Shown one piece after another: positions 41,840 to 54,500 of a DNA stretch of 64,000 nt. This DNA is from Colletes latitarsis. Lineage: Eukaryota > Arthropoda > Insecta > Hymenoptera > Colletidae. The stretch covers positions 11,240,001 to 11,304,000 of the forward strand of contig NC_135136.1 of NCBI RefSeq assembly GCF_051014445.1, in the 5' to 3' direction. The notes under the pieces are model-generated. The model was not told the origin of the DNA, ran no database searches, and saw only the letters and a list, made by a program, of their open reading frames with translations. Position 1 is the first letter of the stretch. Each line of letters starts with the position of its first letter. The position numbers were made by a program, and so were the translations under genes.

Positions 41840-44800
41840 GTTATCCTCTAAAGCATTAATCGGAACCAGGTTTAATTGACAGTTTCAGTGTAGTACCACA
41901 TTACTACGTGATCCTAACCAGTAAAAAACACAGGATCTGGGCAACAAGAATGCATAAAATGCGAAAGTATGAGGCAGATGATGCCAAATACCAGACCAAA
42001 CCCAGACATAACCGGCGTTATCCTCTAAAATATTAATACCAACCAGGTTTAATTGACTGTTTCGGTGTGGTACCACATTACTATGTAATCCAAACCAGAA
42101 AAGACCCAGGATCTAGACAACAAGTATGTGACGAATGCGAAAGTATGAGTCAGATGATGGCAAATACCAGACCTAACCCAGACATTACCGGTGTTTCCCC
42201 TTCAAATATTGATCGAAGCCAGCTTTAATTGACTGTTTCGGTGTGGTAACACATTTCTACGAGATCCAAATCTGCAAAAGCCCAGGATCTGGCCAACAAG
42301 AATGCAAAAAATGCGAAAGTATGAGGCAGATGATTGCAAATACCAGACCTAACACAAACCTAACCGGCGTTGTTCTCTAAACTATTAATCGGAACCAGGT
42401 TTAATTGACTGCTTCAGTGTGGTACCACTTTCCAACGTGATCCAAACCGGAAAAAACCCAGGATCTGGCCAACAAGAATGCAAAACATGCGAAAGTATGA
42501 GGCAGATGTTGGCAAATACCAGACCTAACCCAGACATAACCGGCGTTATCCTCAAAACTATTAATCGCAACCAGGTTTAATTGACAGTTTCGGTGTGTTA
42601 CCACATTACTACGTAATCCAAACCGGAAAAACCCCAGGATCTGGCCAACAAGTTTGCGAAGAATGCGAAAGTATGAGGCAGATGTTGACAAATACCAGAC
42701 CTAACCCAGACATAACCGGCGTTATCCTCAAAAATATTAATCGCAACCAGGTTTAGTTGACAGTTTCGGTGTGGTACCACATTACTATGTAAGCCAAACC
42801 AGAAAAGACCCAGGATCTGGCCAACAAGAATGCATAAAATGCGAAAGTATGAGCTAGGTGATTGCAAATACTGGAACTAACCCAGACATAACTGGCGTTA
42901 TCGTCTAAAATATTAATCGCAACCATGTTTAATTGACTGTTTCGGTGTGGTACCACATTACTATGTAATACAAACCAGAAAAATCCCAGGATCTGGCCAA
43001 GAAGTATGCGAAGAATGCGAAGGTATGAGTCAGATGATGGCCAATACCAGACCTAACCAAGACATAACCGGCGTTATCCTCTAAAATATTAGCCTCAACC
43101 AGGTTTAATTGACTATTTCGGTGTGGTACCACATTTCTACGTGATCCATATCAGCAAAAGCCCAGGATATGGCCAACAAGTATGCGAAAAATGCGAAAGC
43201 AAGAGGAAGATAATTGCAATTACCAGACGGAGCCCAGACCTAACCGGTGATATCCCCTAAAATGTTGATCGAATACAGGTTGAATTGACTATTTCATTGT
43301 GGCACCACATTAGTACGTGATCCTAACCAGTAAAAAACACAGGATCTGGGCAACAAGAATGCAAAAAATGCGAAAGTATGAGGCAGATGATTGCAGATAC
43401 CAGACCAAACCCAGACATAACCGGCGTTATCCTCTAAAATATTAATACCAACCAGGTTTAATTGACTGTTTCGGTGTGGTACCACATTACTGTGTAATCC
43501 AAACCAGAAAAGACCCAGGATCTAGACAACAAGTATGCGAAGAATGCGGAAGTATGAGTCAGATGATGGCAAATACCAGACCTAATCCAGACATAACCGG
43601 TGTTTCCCCCTAAAATATTGATCGAAACCGGCTTTAATTGACTGTTTCGGTGTGGTAACACATTTCTACGTGATCCAAATCAGCAAAAGCCCAGGATATG
43701 GCCAACAAGTATGCGAAAAATGCGAAAGTATGAGCTAGATGATGGCAAATACCAGACCTAACCCAGACATAACCGGCGTTATCCTCTAAAATATTAATCG
43801 GAACCAGGTTTAATTGACAGTTTCAGTGTAGTACCACATTACTACGTGATCCAAATGAGAAAAAGCCCAGGATCTGGCCAACAAGTATGCGAAGAATGGG
43901 AAAGTATGAGTCAGATGATGGCAAACACCAGACCTAACCCAGACATAACCGGCGTTATCCTCTAAAATATTAGTCGCAACCAGGTTTAATTGACTATTTC
44001 GGTGTGGTACCACATTACTACGTAATCCAAACCGAAAAAAACCCAGGATCTGGGCAAGAAGTATGCGAAAAATGCGAAAGTATGAGCTAGGTGATTGCAA
44101 ATACTGGAACTAACCCAGACATAACTGGCGTTATCCTCTAAAATATTAATCGCAACCAGGTTTAATTGAATGTTTCGGTGTGGTACCACATTACTATGTA
44201 ATCCAAACCAGAAAAGACCCAGGATCTAGACAACAAGTATGTGACGAATGCGAAAGTATGAGTCAGATGATGGCAAATACCAGACCTAACCCAGACATTA
44301 CCGGTGTTTCCCCTTCAAATATTGATCGAAACCAGCTTTAATTGACTGTTTCGGTGTGGTAACACATTTCTACGAGATCCAAATCTGCAAAAGCCCAGGA
44401 TCTGGCCAACAAGAATGCAAAAAATGCGAAAGTATGAGGCAGATGATTGCAAATACCAGACCTAACACAAACCTAACCGGCGTTGTTCTCTAAACTATTA
44501 ATCGGAACCAGGTTTAATTGACTGCTTCAGTGTGGTACCACTTTCCAACGTGATCCAAACCGGAAAAAACCCAGGATCTGGCCAACAAGAATGCAAAACA
44601 TGCGAAAGTATGAGGCAGATGTTGGCAAATACCAGACCTAACCCAGACATAACCGGCGTTATCCTCAAAACTATTAATCGCAACCAGGTTTAATTGACAG
44701 TTTCGGTGTGTTACCACATTACTACGTAATCCAAACCGGAAAAACCCCAGGATCTGGCCAACAAGTTTGCGAAGAATGCGAAAGTATGAGGCAGATGTTG

Positions 44801-47278
44801 ACAAATACCAGACCTAACCCAGACATAACCGGCGTTATCCTCAAAAATATTAATCGCAACCAGGTTTAATTGACAGTTTCGGTGTGGTACCACATTACTA
44901 TGTAAGCCAAACCAGAAAAGACCCAGGATCTGGCCAACAAGAATGCATAAAATGCGAAAGTATGAGCTAGGTGATTGCAAATACTGGAACTAACCCAGAC
45001 ATAACTGGCGTTATCGTCTAAAATATTAATCGCAACCATGTTTAATTGACTGTTTCGGTGTGGTACCACATTACTATGTAATACAAACCAGAAAAATCCC
45101 AGGATCTGGCCAAGAAGTATGCGAAGAATGCGAAGGTATGAGTCAGATGATGGCCAATACCAGACCTAACCAAGACATAACCGGCGTTATCCTCTAAAAT
45201 ATTAGCCTCAACCAGGTTTAATTGACTATTTCGGTGTGGTACCACATTTCTACGTGATCCATATCAGCAAAAGCCCAGGATATGGCCAACAAGTATGCGA
45301 AAAATGCGAAAGCAAGAGGAAGATAATTGCAATTACCAGACGGAGCCCAGACCTAACCGGTGATATCCCCTAAAATGTTGATCGAATACAGGTTGAATTG
45401 ACTATTTCATTGTGGCACCACATTAGTACGTGATCCTAACCAGTAAAAAACACAGGATCTGGGCAACAAGAATGCAAAAAATGCGAAAGTATGAGGCAGA
45501 TGATTGCAGATACCAGACCAAACCCAGACATAACCGGCGTTATCCTCTAAAATATTAATACCAACCAGGTTTAATTGACTGTTTCGGTGTGGTACCACAT
45601 TACTGTGTAATCCAAACCAGAAAAGACCCAGGATCTAGACAACAAGTATGCGAAGAATGCGGAAGTATGAGTCAGATGATGGCAAATACCAGACCTAATC
45701 CAGACATAACCGGTGTTTCCCCCTAAAATATTGATCGAAACCGGCTTTAATTGACTGTTTCGGTGTGGTAACACATTTCTACGTGATCCAAATCAGCAAA
45801 AGCCCAGGATATGGCCAACAAGTATGCGAAAAATGCGAAAGTATGAGCTAGATGATGGCAAATACCAGACCTAACCCAGACATAACCGGCGTTATCCTCT
45901 AAAATATTAATCGGAACCAGGTTTAATTGACAGTTTCAGTGTAGTACCACATTACTACGTGATCCAAATGAGAAAAAGCCCAGGATCTGGCCAACAAGTA
46001 TGCGAAGAATGGGAAAGTATGAGTCAGATGATGGCAAACACCAGACCTAACCCAGACATAACCGGCGTTATCCTCTAAAATATTAGTCGCAACCAGGTTT
46101 AATTGACTATTTCGGTGTGGTACCACATTACTACGTAATCCAAACCGAAAAAAACCCAGGATCTGGGCAAGAAGTATGCGAAAAATGCGAAAGTATGAGC
46201 TAGGTGATTGCAAATACTGGAACTAACCCAGACATAACTGGCGTTATCCTCTAAAATATTAATCGCAACCAGGTTTAATTGAATGTTTCGGTGTGGTACC
46301 ACATTACTATGTAATCCAAACCAGAAAAGACCCAGGATCTAGACAACAAGTATGTGACGAATGCGAAAGTATGAGTCAGATGATGGCAAATACCAGACCT
46401 AACCCAGACATTACCGGTGTTTCCCCTTCAAATATTGATCGAAACCAGCTTTAATTGACTGTTTCGGTGTGGTAACACATTTCTACGAGATCCAAATCTG
46501 CAAAAGCCCAGGATCTGGCCAACAAGAATGCAAAAAATGCGAAAGTATGAGGCAGATGATTGCAAATACCAGACCTAACACAAACCTAACCGGCGTTGTT
46601 CTCTAAACTATTAATCGGAACCAGGTTTAATTGACTGCTTCAGTGTGGTACCACTTTCCAACGTGATCCAAACCGGAAAAAACCCAGGATCTGGCCAACA
46701 AGAATGCAAAACATGCGAAAGTATGAGGCAGATGTTGGCAAATACCAGACCTAACCCAGACATAACCGGCGTTATCCTCAAAACTATTAATCGCAACCAG
46801 GTTTAATTGACAGTTTCGGTGTGTTACCACATTACTACGTAATCCAAACCGGAAAAACCCCAGGATCTGGCCAACAAGTTTGCGAAGAATGCGAAAGTAT
46901 GAGGCAGATGTTGACAAATACCAGACCTAACCCAGACATAACCGGCGTTATCCTCAAAAATATTAATCGCAACCAGGTTTAATTGACAGTTTCGGTGTGG
47001 TACCACATTACTATGTAAGCCAAACCAGAAAAGACCCAGGATCTGGCCAACAAGAATGCATAAAATGCGAAAGTATGAGCTAGGTGATTGCAAATACTGG
47101 AACTAACCCAGACATAACTGGCGTTATCGTCTAAAATATTAATCGCAACCATGTTTAATTGACTGTTTCGGTGTGGTACCACATTACTATGTAATACAAA
47201 CCAGAAAAATCCCAGGATCTGGCCAAGAAGTATGCGAAGAATGCGAAGGTATGAGTCAGATGATGGCCAATACCAGAC
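41840..47278. repeat. 2,113-bp twelve-monomer HOR array, first block
   Basis: Units are 42,058-44,170, 44,171-46,283 and a third from 46,284 that is cut short. Matching points 42,385/44,498/46,611 and 42,929/45,042/47,155 are exactly 2,113 bp apart, i.e. 12 monomers. Successive units differ at only a few bases, for example TTTAGTTGACAG at 42,752 in unit 1 against TTTAATTGACAG in units 2 and 3. The unit includes a D-type monomer (43,200, 45,313), a GTGTGTTACCACATTAC monomer and a GTGTAGTACCAC monomer. The block is repeated at 51,529-56,967. Confidence 0.92.
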
Positions 47279-50200
47279 CTAACCAAGACATAACCGGCGT
47301 TATCCTCTAAAATATTAGCCTCAACCTGGTTTAATTGACTATTTCGGTGTGGTACCACATTTCTACGTGATCCAAATCAGCAAAAGCCCAGGATATGGCC
47401 AACAAGTATGCGAAAAATGCGAAAGTATGAGCTAGATGATGGCAAATACCAGACCTAACCCAGACATAACCGGCGTTATCCTCTAAAATATTAATCGGAA
47501 CCAGGTTTAATTGACAGTTTCAGTGTAGTACCACATTACTACGTGATCCAAATCAGAAAAAGCCCAGGATCTGGCCAACAAGTATGCGAAGAATGGGAAA
47601 GTATGAGTCAGATGATGGCAAATACCAGACCTAACCCAGACATAACCGGCGTTATCCTCTAAAATATTAGTCGCAACCAGGTTTAATTGACTATTTCGGT
47701 GTGGTACCACATTACTACGTAATCCAAACCGAAAAAAACCCAGGATCTGGGCAAGAAGTATGCGAAAAATGCGAAAGTATGAGCTAGGTGATTGCAAATA
47801 CTGGAACTAACCCAGACATAACTGGCGTTATCCTCTAAAATATTAATCGCAACCAGGTTTAATTGACTGTTTCGGTGTGGTACCACATTACTATGTAATC
47901 CAAACCAGAAAAGACCCAGGATCTAGACAACAAGTATGTGAAGAATGCGAAAGTATGAGTCAGATGATGGCAAATACCAGACCTAACCCAGACATTACCG
48001 GTGTTTCCCCTTAAAATATTGATCGAAACCAGCTTTAATTGACTGTTTCGGTGTGGTAACACATTTCTACGAGATCCAAATCTGCAAAAGCCCAGGATCT
48101 GGCCAACAAGAATGCAAAAAATGCGAAAGTATGAGGCAGATGATTGCAAATACCATACCTAACACAAACCTAACCGGCGTTGTTCTCTAAACTATTAATC
48201 GGAACCAGGATTAATTGACTGCTTCAGTGTGGTACCACTTTCCAACGTGATCCAAACCGGAAAAAACCCAGGATCTGGCCAACAAGAATGCAAAACATGC
48301 GAAAGTATGAGGCAGATGTTGGCAAATACCAGACCTAACCCAGACATAACCGGCGTTTCCCCTTAAAATATTAATCGCAACCAGGTTTAATTGACTGTTT
48401 CGGTGTGGTACCACATTACTACGTAATCCAAACCGGAAAAACCCCAGGATCTGGCCAACAAGTTTGCGAAGAATGCGAAAGTATGAGTCAGATGATGGCA
48501 AATACCAGACCTAACCCAGACATAACTGGCGTTATCCTCTAAAATATTAATCGCAACCAGATTTAATTGACAGTCTCAGTGTAGTACCACATTACTACGT
48601 GATACAAATCAGAAAAAGCCCAGGATCTGGCCAAGAAGTATGCGAAAAATGCGAAGGTATGAGCTAGAATGTGGCAAATACCAGACCTAACCCAGACATA
48701 ACCGGCGTTATCTTCTAAAATATTAATCGCAACCAGGTTTAATTGACTGTTTCGGTGTGGTACCACATTACTATGTAATCCAAACCAGAAAAAGCCCAGG
48801 TTCTGGCCATTCAAGTATGCGAAGAATGCGAAAGGATGAGTCAGATGATGGCAAATACCAGACCTTACCCAGACATAACCGGCGTTATCCTCTAAAGCAT
48901 TAATCGGAACCAGGTTTAATTGACAGTTTCAGTGTAGTACCACATTACTACGTGATCCTAACCAGTAAAAAACACAGGATCTGGGCAACAAGAATGCATA
49001 AAATGCGAAAGTATGAGGCAGATGATGCCAAATACCAGACCAAACCCAGACATAACCGGCGTTATCCTCTAAAATATTAATACCAACCAGGTTTAATTGA
49101 CTGTTTCGGTGTGGTACCACATTACTGTGTAATCCAAACCAGAAAAGACCCAGGATCTAGACAACAAGTATGCGAAGAATGCGGAAGTATGAGTCAGATG
49201 ATGGCAAATACCAGACCTAATCCAGACATAACCGGTGTTTCCCCCTAAAATATTGATCGAAACCGGCTTTAATTGACTGTTTCGGTGTGGTAACACATTT
49301 CTACGTGATCCAAATCAGCAAAAGCCCAGGATATGGCCAACAAGTATGCGAAAAATGCGAAAGTATGAGCTAGATGATGGCAAATACCAGACCTAACCCA
49401 GACATAACCGGCGTTATCCTCTAAAATATTAATCGGAACCAGGTTTAATTGACAGTTTCAGTGTAGTACCACATTACTACGTGATCCAAATCAGAAAAAG
49501 CCCAGGATCTGGCCAACAAGTATGCGAAAAATGCGAAAGTATGAGCTAGGTGATTGCAAATACTGGAACTAACCCAGACATAACTGGCGTTATCCTCTAA
49601 AATATTAATCGCAACCAGGTTTAATTGAATGTTTCGGTGTGGTACCACATTACTATGTAATCCAGACCAGAAAAGACCCAGGATCTAGACAACAAGTATG
49701 TGACGAATGCGAAAGTATGAGTCAGATGATGGCAAATACCAGACCTAACCCAGACATTACCGGTGTTTCCCCTTCAAATATTGATCGAAACCAGCTTTAA
49801 TTGACTGTTTCGGTGTGGTAACACATTTCTACGAGATCCAAATCTGCAAAAGCCCAGGATCTGGCCAACAAGAATGCAAAAAATGCGAAAGTATGAGGCA
49901 GATGATTGCAAATACCAGACCTAACACAAACCTAACCGGCGTTGTTCTCTAAACTATTAATCGGAACCAGGTTTAATTGACTGCTTCAGTGTGGTACCAC
50001 TTTCCAACGTGATCCAAACCGGAAAAAACCCAGGATCTGGCCAACAAGAATGCAAAACATGCGAAAGTATGAGGCAGATGTTGGCAAATACCAGACCTAA
50101 TCCAGACATAACCGGCGTTATCCTCAAAACTATTAATCGCAACCAGGTTTAATTGACAGTTTCGGTGTGTTACCACATTACTACGTAATCCAAACCGGAA

Positions 50201-51528
50201 AAACCCCAGGATCTGGCCAACAAGTTTGCGAAGAATGCGAAAGTATGAGGCAGATGTTGACAAATACCAGACCTAACCCAGACATAACCGGCGTTATCCT
50301 CAAAAATATTAATCGCAACCAGGTTTAATTGACAGTTTCGGTGTGGTACCACATTACTATGTAAGCCAAACCAGAAAAGACCCAGGATCTGGCCAACAAG
50401 AATGCATAAAATGCGAAAGTATGAGCTAGGTGATTGCAAATACTGGAACTAACCCAGACATAACTGGCGTTATCGTCTAAAATATTAATCGCAACCATGT
50501 TTAATTGACTGTTTCGGTGTGGTACCACATTACTATGTAATACAAACCAGAAAAATCCCAGGATCTGGCCATTCAAGTATGCGAAGAATGCGAAAGGATG
50601 AGTCAGATGATGGCAAATACCAGACCTTACCCAGACATAACCGGCGTTATCCTCTAAAATATTAATCCAAACCAGGTTTAATTGACTGTTTCGGTGTGGT
50701 ACCACATTACTATGTAATCCAAACCAGAAAAATCCCAGGATCTGGCCAAGAAGTATGCGAAGAATGCGAAGGTATGAGTCAGATGATGACCAATACCAGA
50801 CCTAACCAAGACATAACCGGCGTTATCCTCTAAAATATTAGCCTCAACCAGGTTTAATTGACAGTCTCAGTGTAGTACCACATTACTACGCGATACAAAT
50901 CAGAAAAAGCCCAGGATCTGGCCAACAAGTAAGCGAAAAATGCGAAAGCAAGAGGAAGATAATTGCAATTACCAGACGGAGCCCAGACCTAACCGGTGAT
51001 ATCCACTAAAATGTTGATCGAATACAGGATGAATTGACTATTTCATTGTGGCACCACATTAGAACGTGATCCTAACCAGTAAAAAACACAGGATCTGGCC
51101 AACAAGAGGGCAAAAAATGCGAAAGTATGAGGCAGATGATTGCAAATTACCAGACCTAACACAAACCTAACCGGCGTTATTCTCTAAAATATTAATGGGA
51201 ACCAGGTTTAATTGTCTGTTTCAGTGTGGTACCACATTCCAACGTGATCCAAACCGGAAAAAACCCAGGACCTTGTCAACAAGAATGCAAAACATGCGAA
51301 AGTATGAGGCAGATGATGGCAAATACCAGACCTAACCCAGACATAACCGGCGTTATCTTCTAAAATATTAATCGCAACCAGGTTTAATTGACTGTTTCGG
51401 TGTGGTACCACATTACTATGTAATCCAAACCAGAAAAAGCCCAGGTTCTGGCCATTCAAGTATGCGAAGAATGCGAAAGGATGAGTCAGATGATGGCAAA
51501 TACCAGACCTTACCCAGACATAACCGGC
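47279..51528. repeat. Rearranged HOR region between the two 12-monomer blocks
   Basis: Near 47,345-47,380 the third HOR unit skips three monomers (529 bp) compared with 45.25-45.77 kb. Bases 47,505-48,320 carry the private variants of 33.05-33.86 kb (GTATGTGAAGAATG and CCCCTTAAAATATT instead of GTATGTGACGAATG and CCCCTTCAAATATT), so they belong to the 8.8-kb segment family rather than to the flanking HOR. Bases 48.7-49.12 kb match 51.35-51.76 kb (offset 2,645 bp, 15 monomers). Bases 49,445-49,648 are a chimeric monomer. From 49.65 to 50.5 kb the regular 12-monomer sequence returns. Confidence 0.8.
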
Positions 51529-54500
51529 GTTATCCTCTAAAGCATTAATCGGAACCAGGTTTAATTGACAGTTTCAGTGTAGTACCACATTACTACGTGA
51601 TCCTAACCAGTAAAAAACACAGGATCTGGGCAACAAGAATGCATAAAATGCGAAAGTATGAGGCAGATGATGCCAAATACCAGACCAAACCCAGACATAA
51701 CCGGCGTTATCCTCTAAAATATTAATACCAACCAGGTTTAATTGACTGTTTCGGTGTGGTACCACATTACTATGTAATCCAAACCAGAAAAGACCCAGGA
51801 TCTAGACAACAAGTATGTGACGAATGCGAAAGTATGAGTCAGATGATGGCAAATACCAGACCTAACCCAGACATTACCGGTGTTTCCCCTTCAAATATTG
51901 ATCGAAGCCAGCTTTAATTGACTGTTTCGGTGTGGTAACACATTTCTACGAGATCCAAATCTGCAAAAGCCCAGGATCTGGCCAACAAGAATGCAAAAAA
52001 TGCGAAAGTATGAGGCAGATGATTGCAAATACCAGACCTAACACAAACCTAACCGGCGTTGTTCTCTAAACTATTAATCGGAACCAGGTTTAATTGACTG
52101 CTTCAGTGTGGTACCACTTTCCAACGTGATCCAAACCGGAAAAAACCCAGGATCTGGCCAACAAGAATGCAAAACATGCGAAAGTATGAGGCAGATGTTG
52201 GCAAATACCAGACCTAACCCAGACATAACCGGCGTTATCCTCAAAACTATTAATCGCAACCAGGTTTAATTGACAGTTTCGGTGTGTTACCACATTACTA
52301 CGTAATCCAAACCGGAAAAACCCCAGGATCTGGCCAACAAGTTTGCGAAGAATGCGAAAGTATGAGGCAGATGTTGACAAATACCAGACCTAACCCAGAC
52401 ATAACCGGCGTTATCCTCAAAAATATTAATCGCAACCAGGTTTAGTTGACAGTTTCGGTGTGGTACCACATTACTATGTAAGCCAAACCAGAAAAGACCC
52501 AGGATCTGGCCAACAAGAATGCATAAAATGCGAAAGTATGAGCTAGGTGATTGCAAATACTGGAACTAACCCAGACATAACTGGCGTTATCGTCTAAAAT
52601 ATTAATCGCAACCATGTTTAATTGACTGTTTCGGTGTGGTACCACATTACTATGTAATACAAACCAGAAAAATCCCAGGATCTGGCCAAGAAGTATGCGA
52701 AGAATGCGAAGGTATGAGTCAGATGATGGCCAATACCAGACCTAACCAAGACATAACCGGCGTTATCCTCTAAAATATTAGCCTCAACCAGGTTTAATTG
52801 ACTATTTCGGTGTGGTACCACATTTCTACGTGATCCATATCAGCAAAAGCCCAGGATATGGCCAACAAGTATGCGAAAAATGCGAAAGCAAGAGGAAGAT
52901 AATTGCAATTACCAGACGGAGCCCAGACCTAACCGGTGATATCCCCTAAAATGTTGATCGAATACAGGTTGAATTGACTATTTCATTGTGGCACCACATT
53001 AGTACGTGATCCTAACCAGTAAAAAACACAGGATCTGGGCAACAAGAATGCAAAAAATGCGAAAGTATGAGGCAGATGATTGCAGATACCAGACCAAACC
53101 CAGACATAACCGGCGTTATCCTCTAAAATATTAATACCAACCAGGTTTAATTGACTGTTTCGGTGTGGTACCACATTACTGTGTAATCCAAACCAGAAAA
53201 GACCCAGGATCTAGACAACAAGTATGCGAAGAATGCGGAAGTATGAGTCAGATGATGGCAAATACCAGACCTAATCCAGACATAACCGGTGTTTCCCCCT
53301 AAAATATTGATCGAAACCGGCTTTAATTGACTGTTTCGGTGTGGTAACACATTTCTACGTGATCCAAATCAGCAAAAGCCCAGGATATGGCCAACAAGTA
53401 TGCGAAAAATGCGAAAGTATGAGCTAGATGATGGCAAATACCAGACCTAACCCAGACATAACCGGCGTTATCCTCTAAAATATTAATCGGAACCAGGTTT
53501 AATTGACAGTTTCAGTGTAGTACCACATTACTACGTGATCCAAATGAGAAAAAGCCCAGGATCTGGCCAACAAGTATGCGAAGAATGGGAAAGTATGAGT
53601 CAGATGATGGCAAACACCAGACCTAACCCAGACATAACCGGCGTTATCCTCTAAAATATTAGTCGCAACCAGGTTTAATTGACTATTTCGGTGTGGTACC
53701 ACATTACTACGTAATCCAAACCGAAAAAAACCCAGGATCTGGGCAAGAAGTATGCGAAAAATGCGAAAGTATGAGCTAGGTGATTGCAAATACTGGAACT
53801 AACCCAGACATAACTGGCGTTATCCTCTAAAATATTAATCGCAACCAGGTTTAATTGAATGTTTCGGTGTGGTACCACATTACTATGTAATCCAAACCAG
53901 AAAAGACCCAGGATCTAGACAACAAGTATGTGACGAATGCGAAAGTATGAGTCAGATGATGGCAAATACCAGACCTAACCCAGACATTACCGGTGTTTCC
54001 CCTTCAAATATTGATCGAAACCAGCTTTAATTGACTGTTTCGGTGTGGTAACACATTTCTACGAGATCCAAATCTGCAAAAGCCCAGGATCTGGCCAACA
54101 AGAATGCAAAAAATGCGAAAGTATGAGGCAGATGATTGCAAATACCAGACCTAACACAAACCTAACCGGCGTTGTTCTCTAAACTATTAATCGGAACCAG
54201 GTTTAATTGACTGCTTCAGTGTGGTACCACTTTCCAACGTGATCCAAACCGGAAAAAACCCAGGATCTGGCCAACAAGAATGCAAAACATGCGAAAGTAT
54301 GAGGCAGATGTTGGCAAATACCAGACCTAACCCAGACATAACCGGCGTTATCCTCAAAACTATTAATCGCAACCAGGTTTAATTGACAGTTTCGGTGTGT
54401 TACCACATTACTACGTAATCCAAACCGGAAAAACCCCAGGATCTGGCCAACAAGTTTGCGAAGAATGCGAAAGTATGAGGCAGATGTTGACAAATACCAG

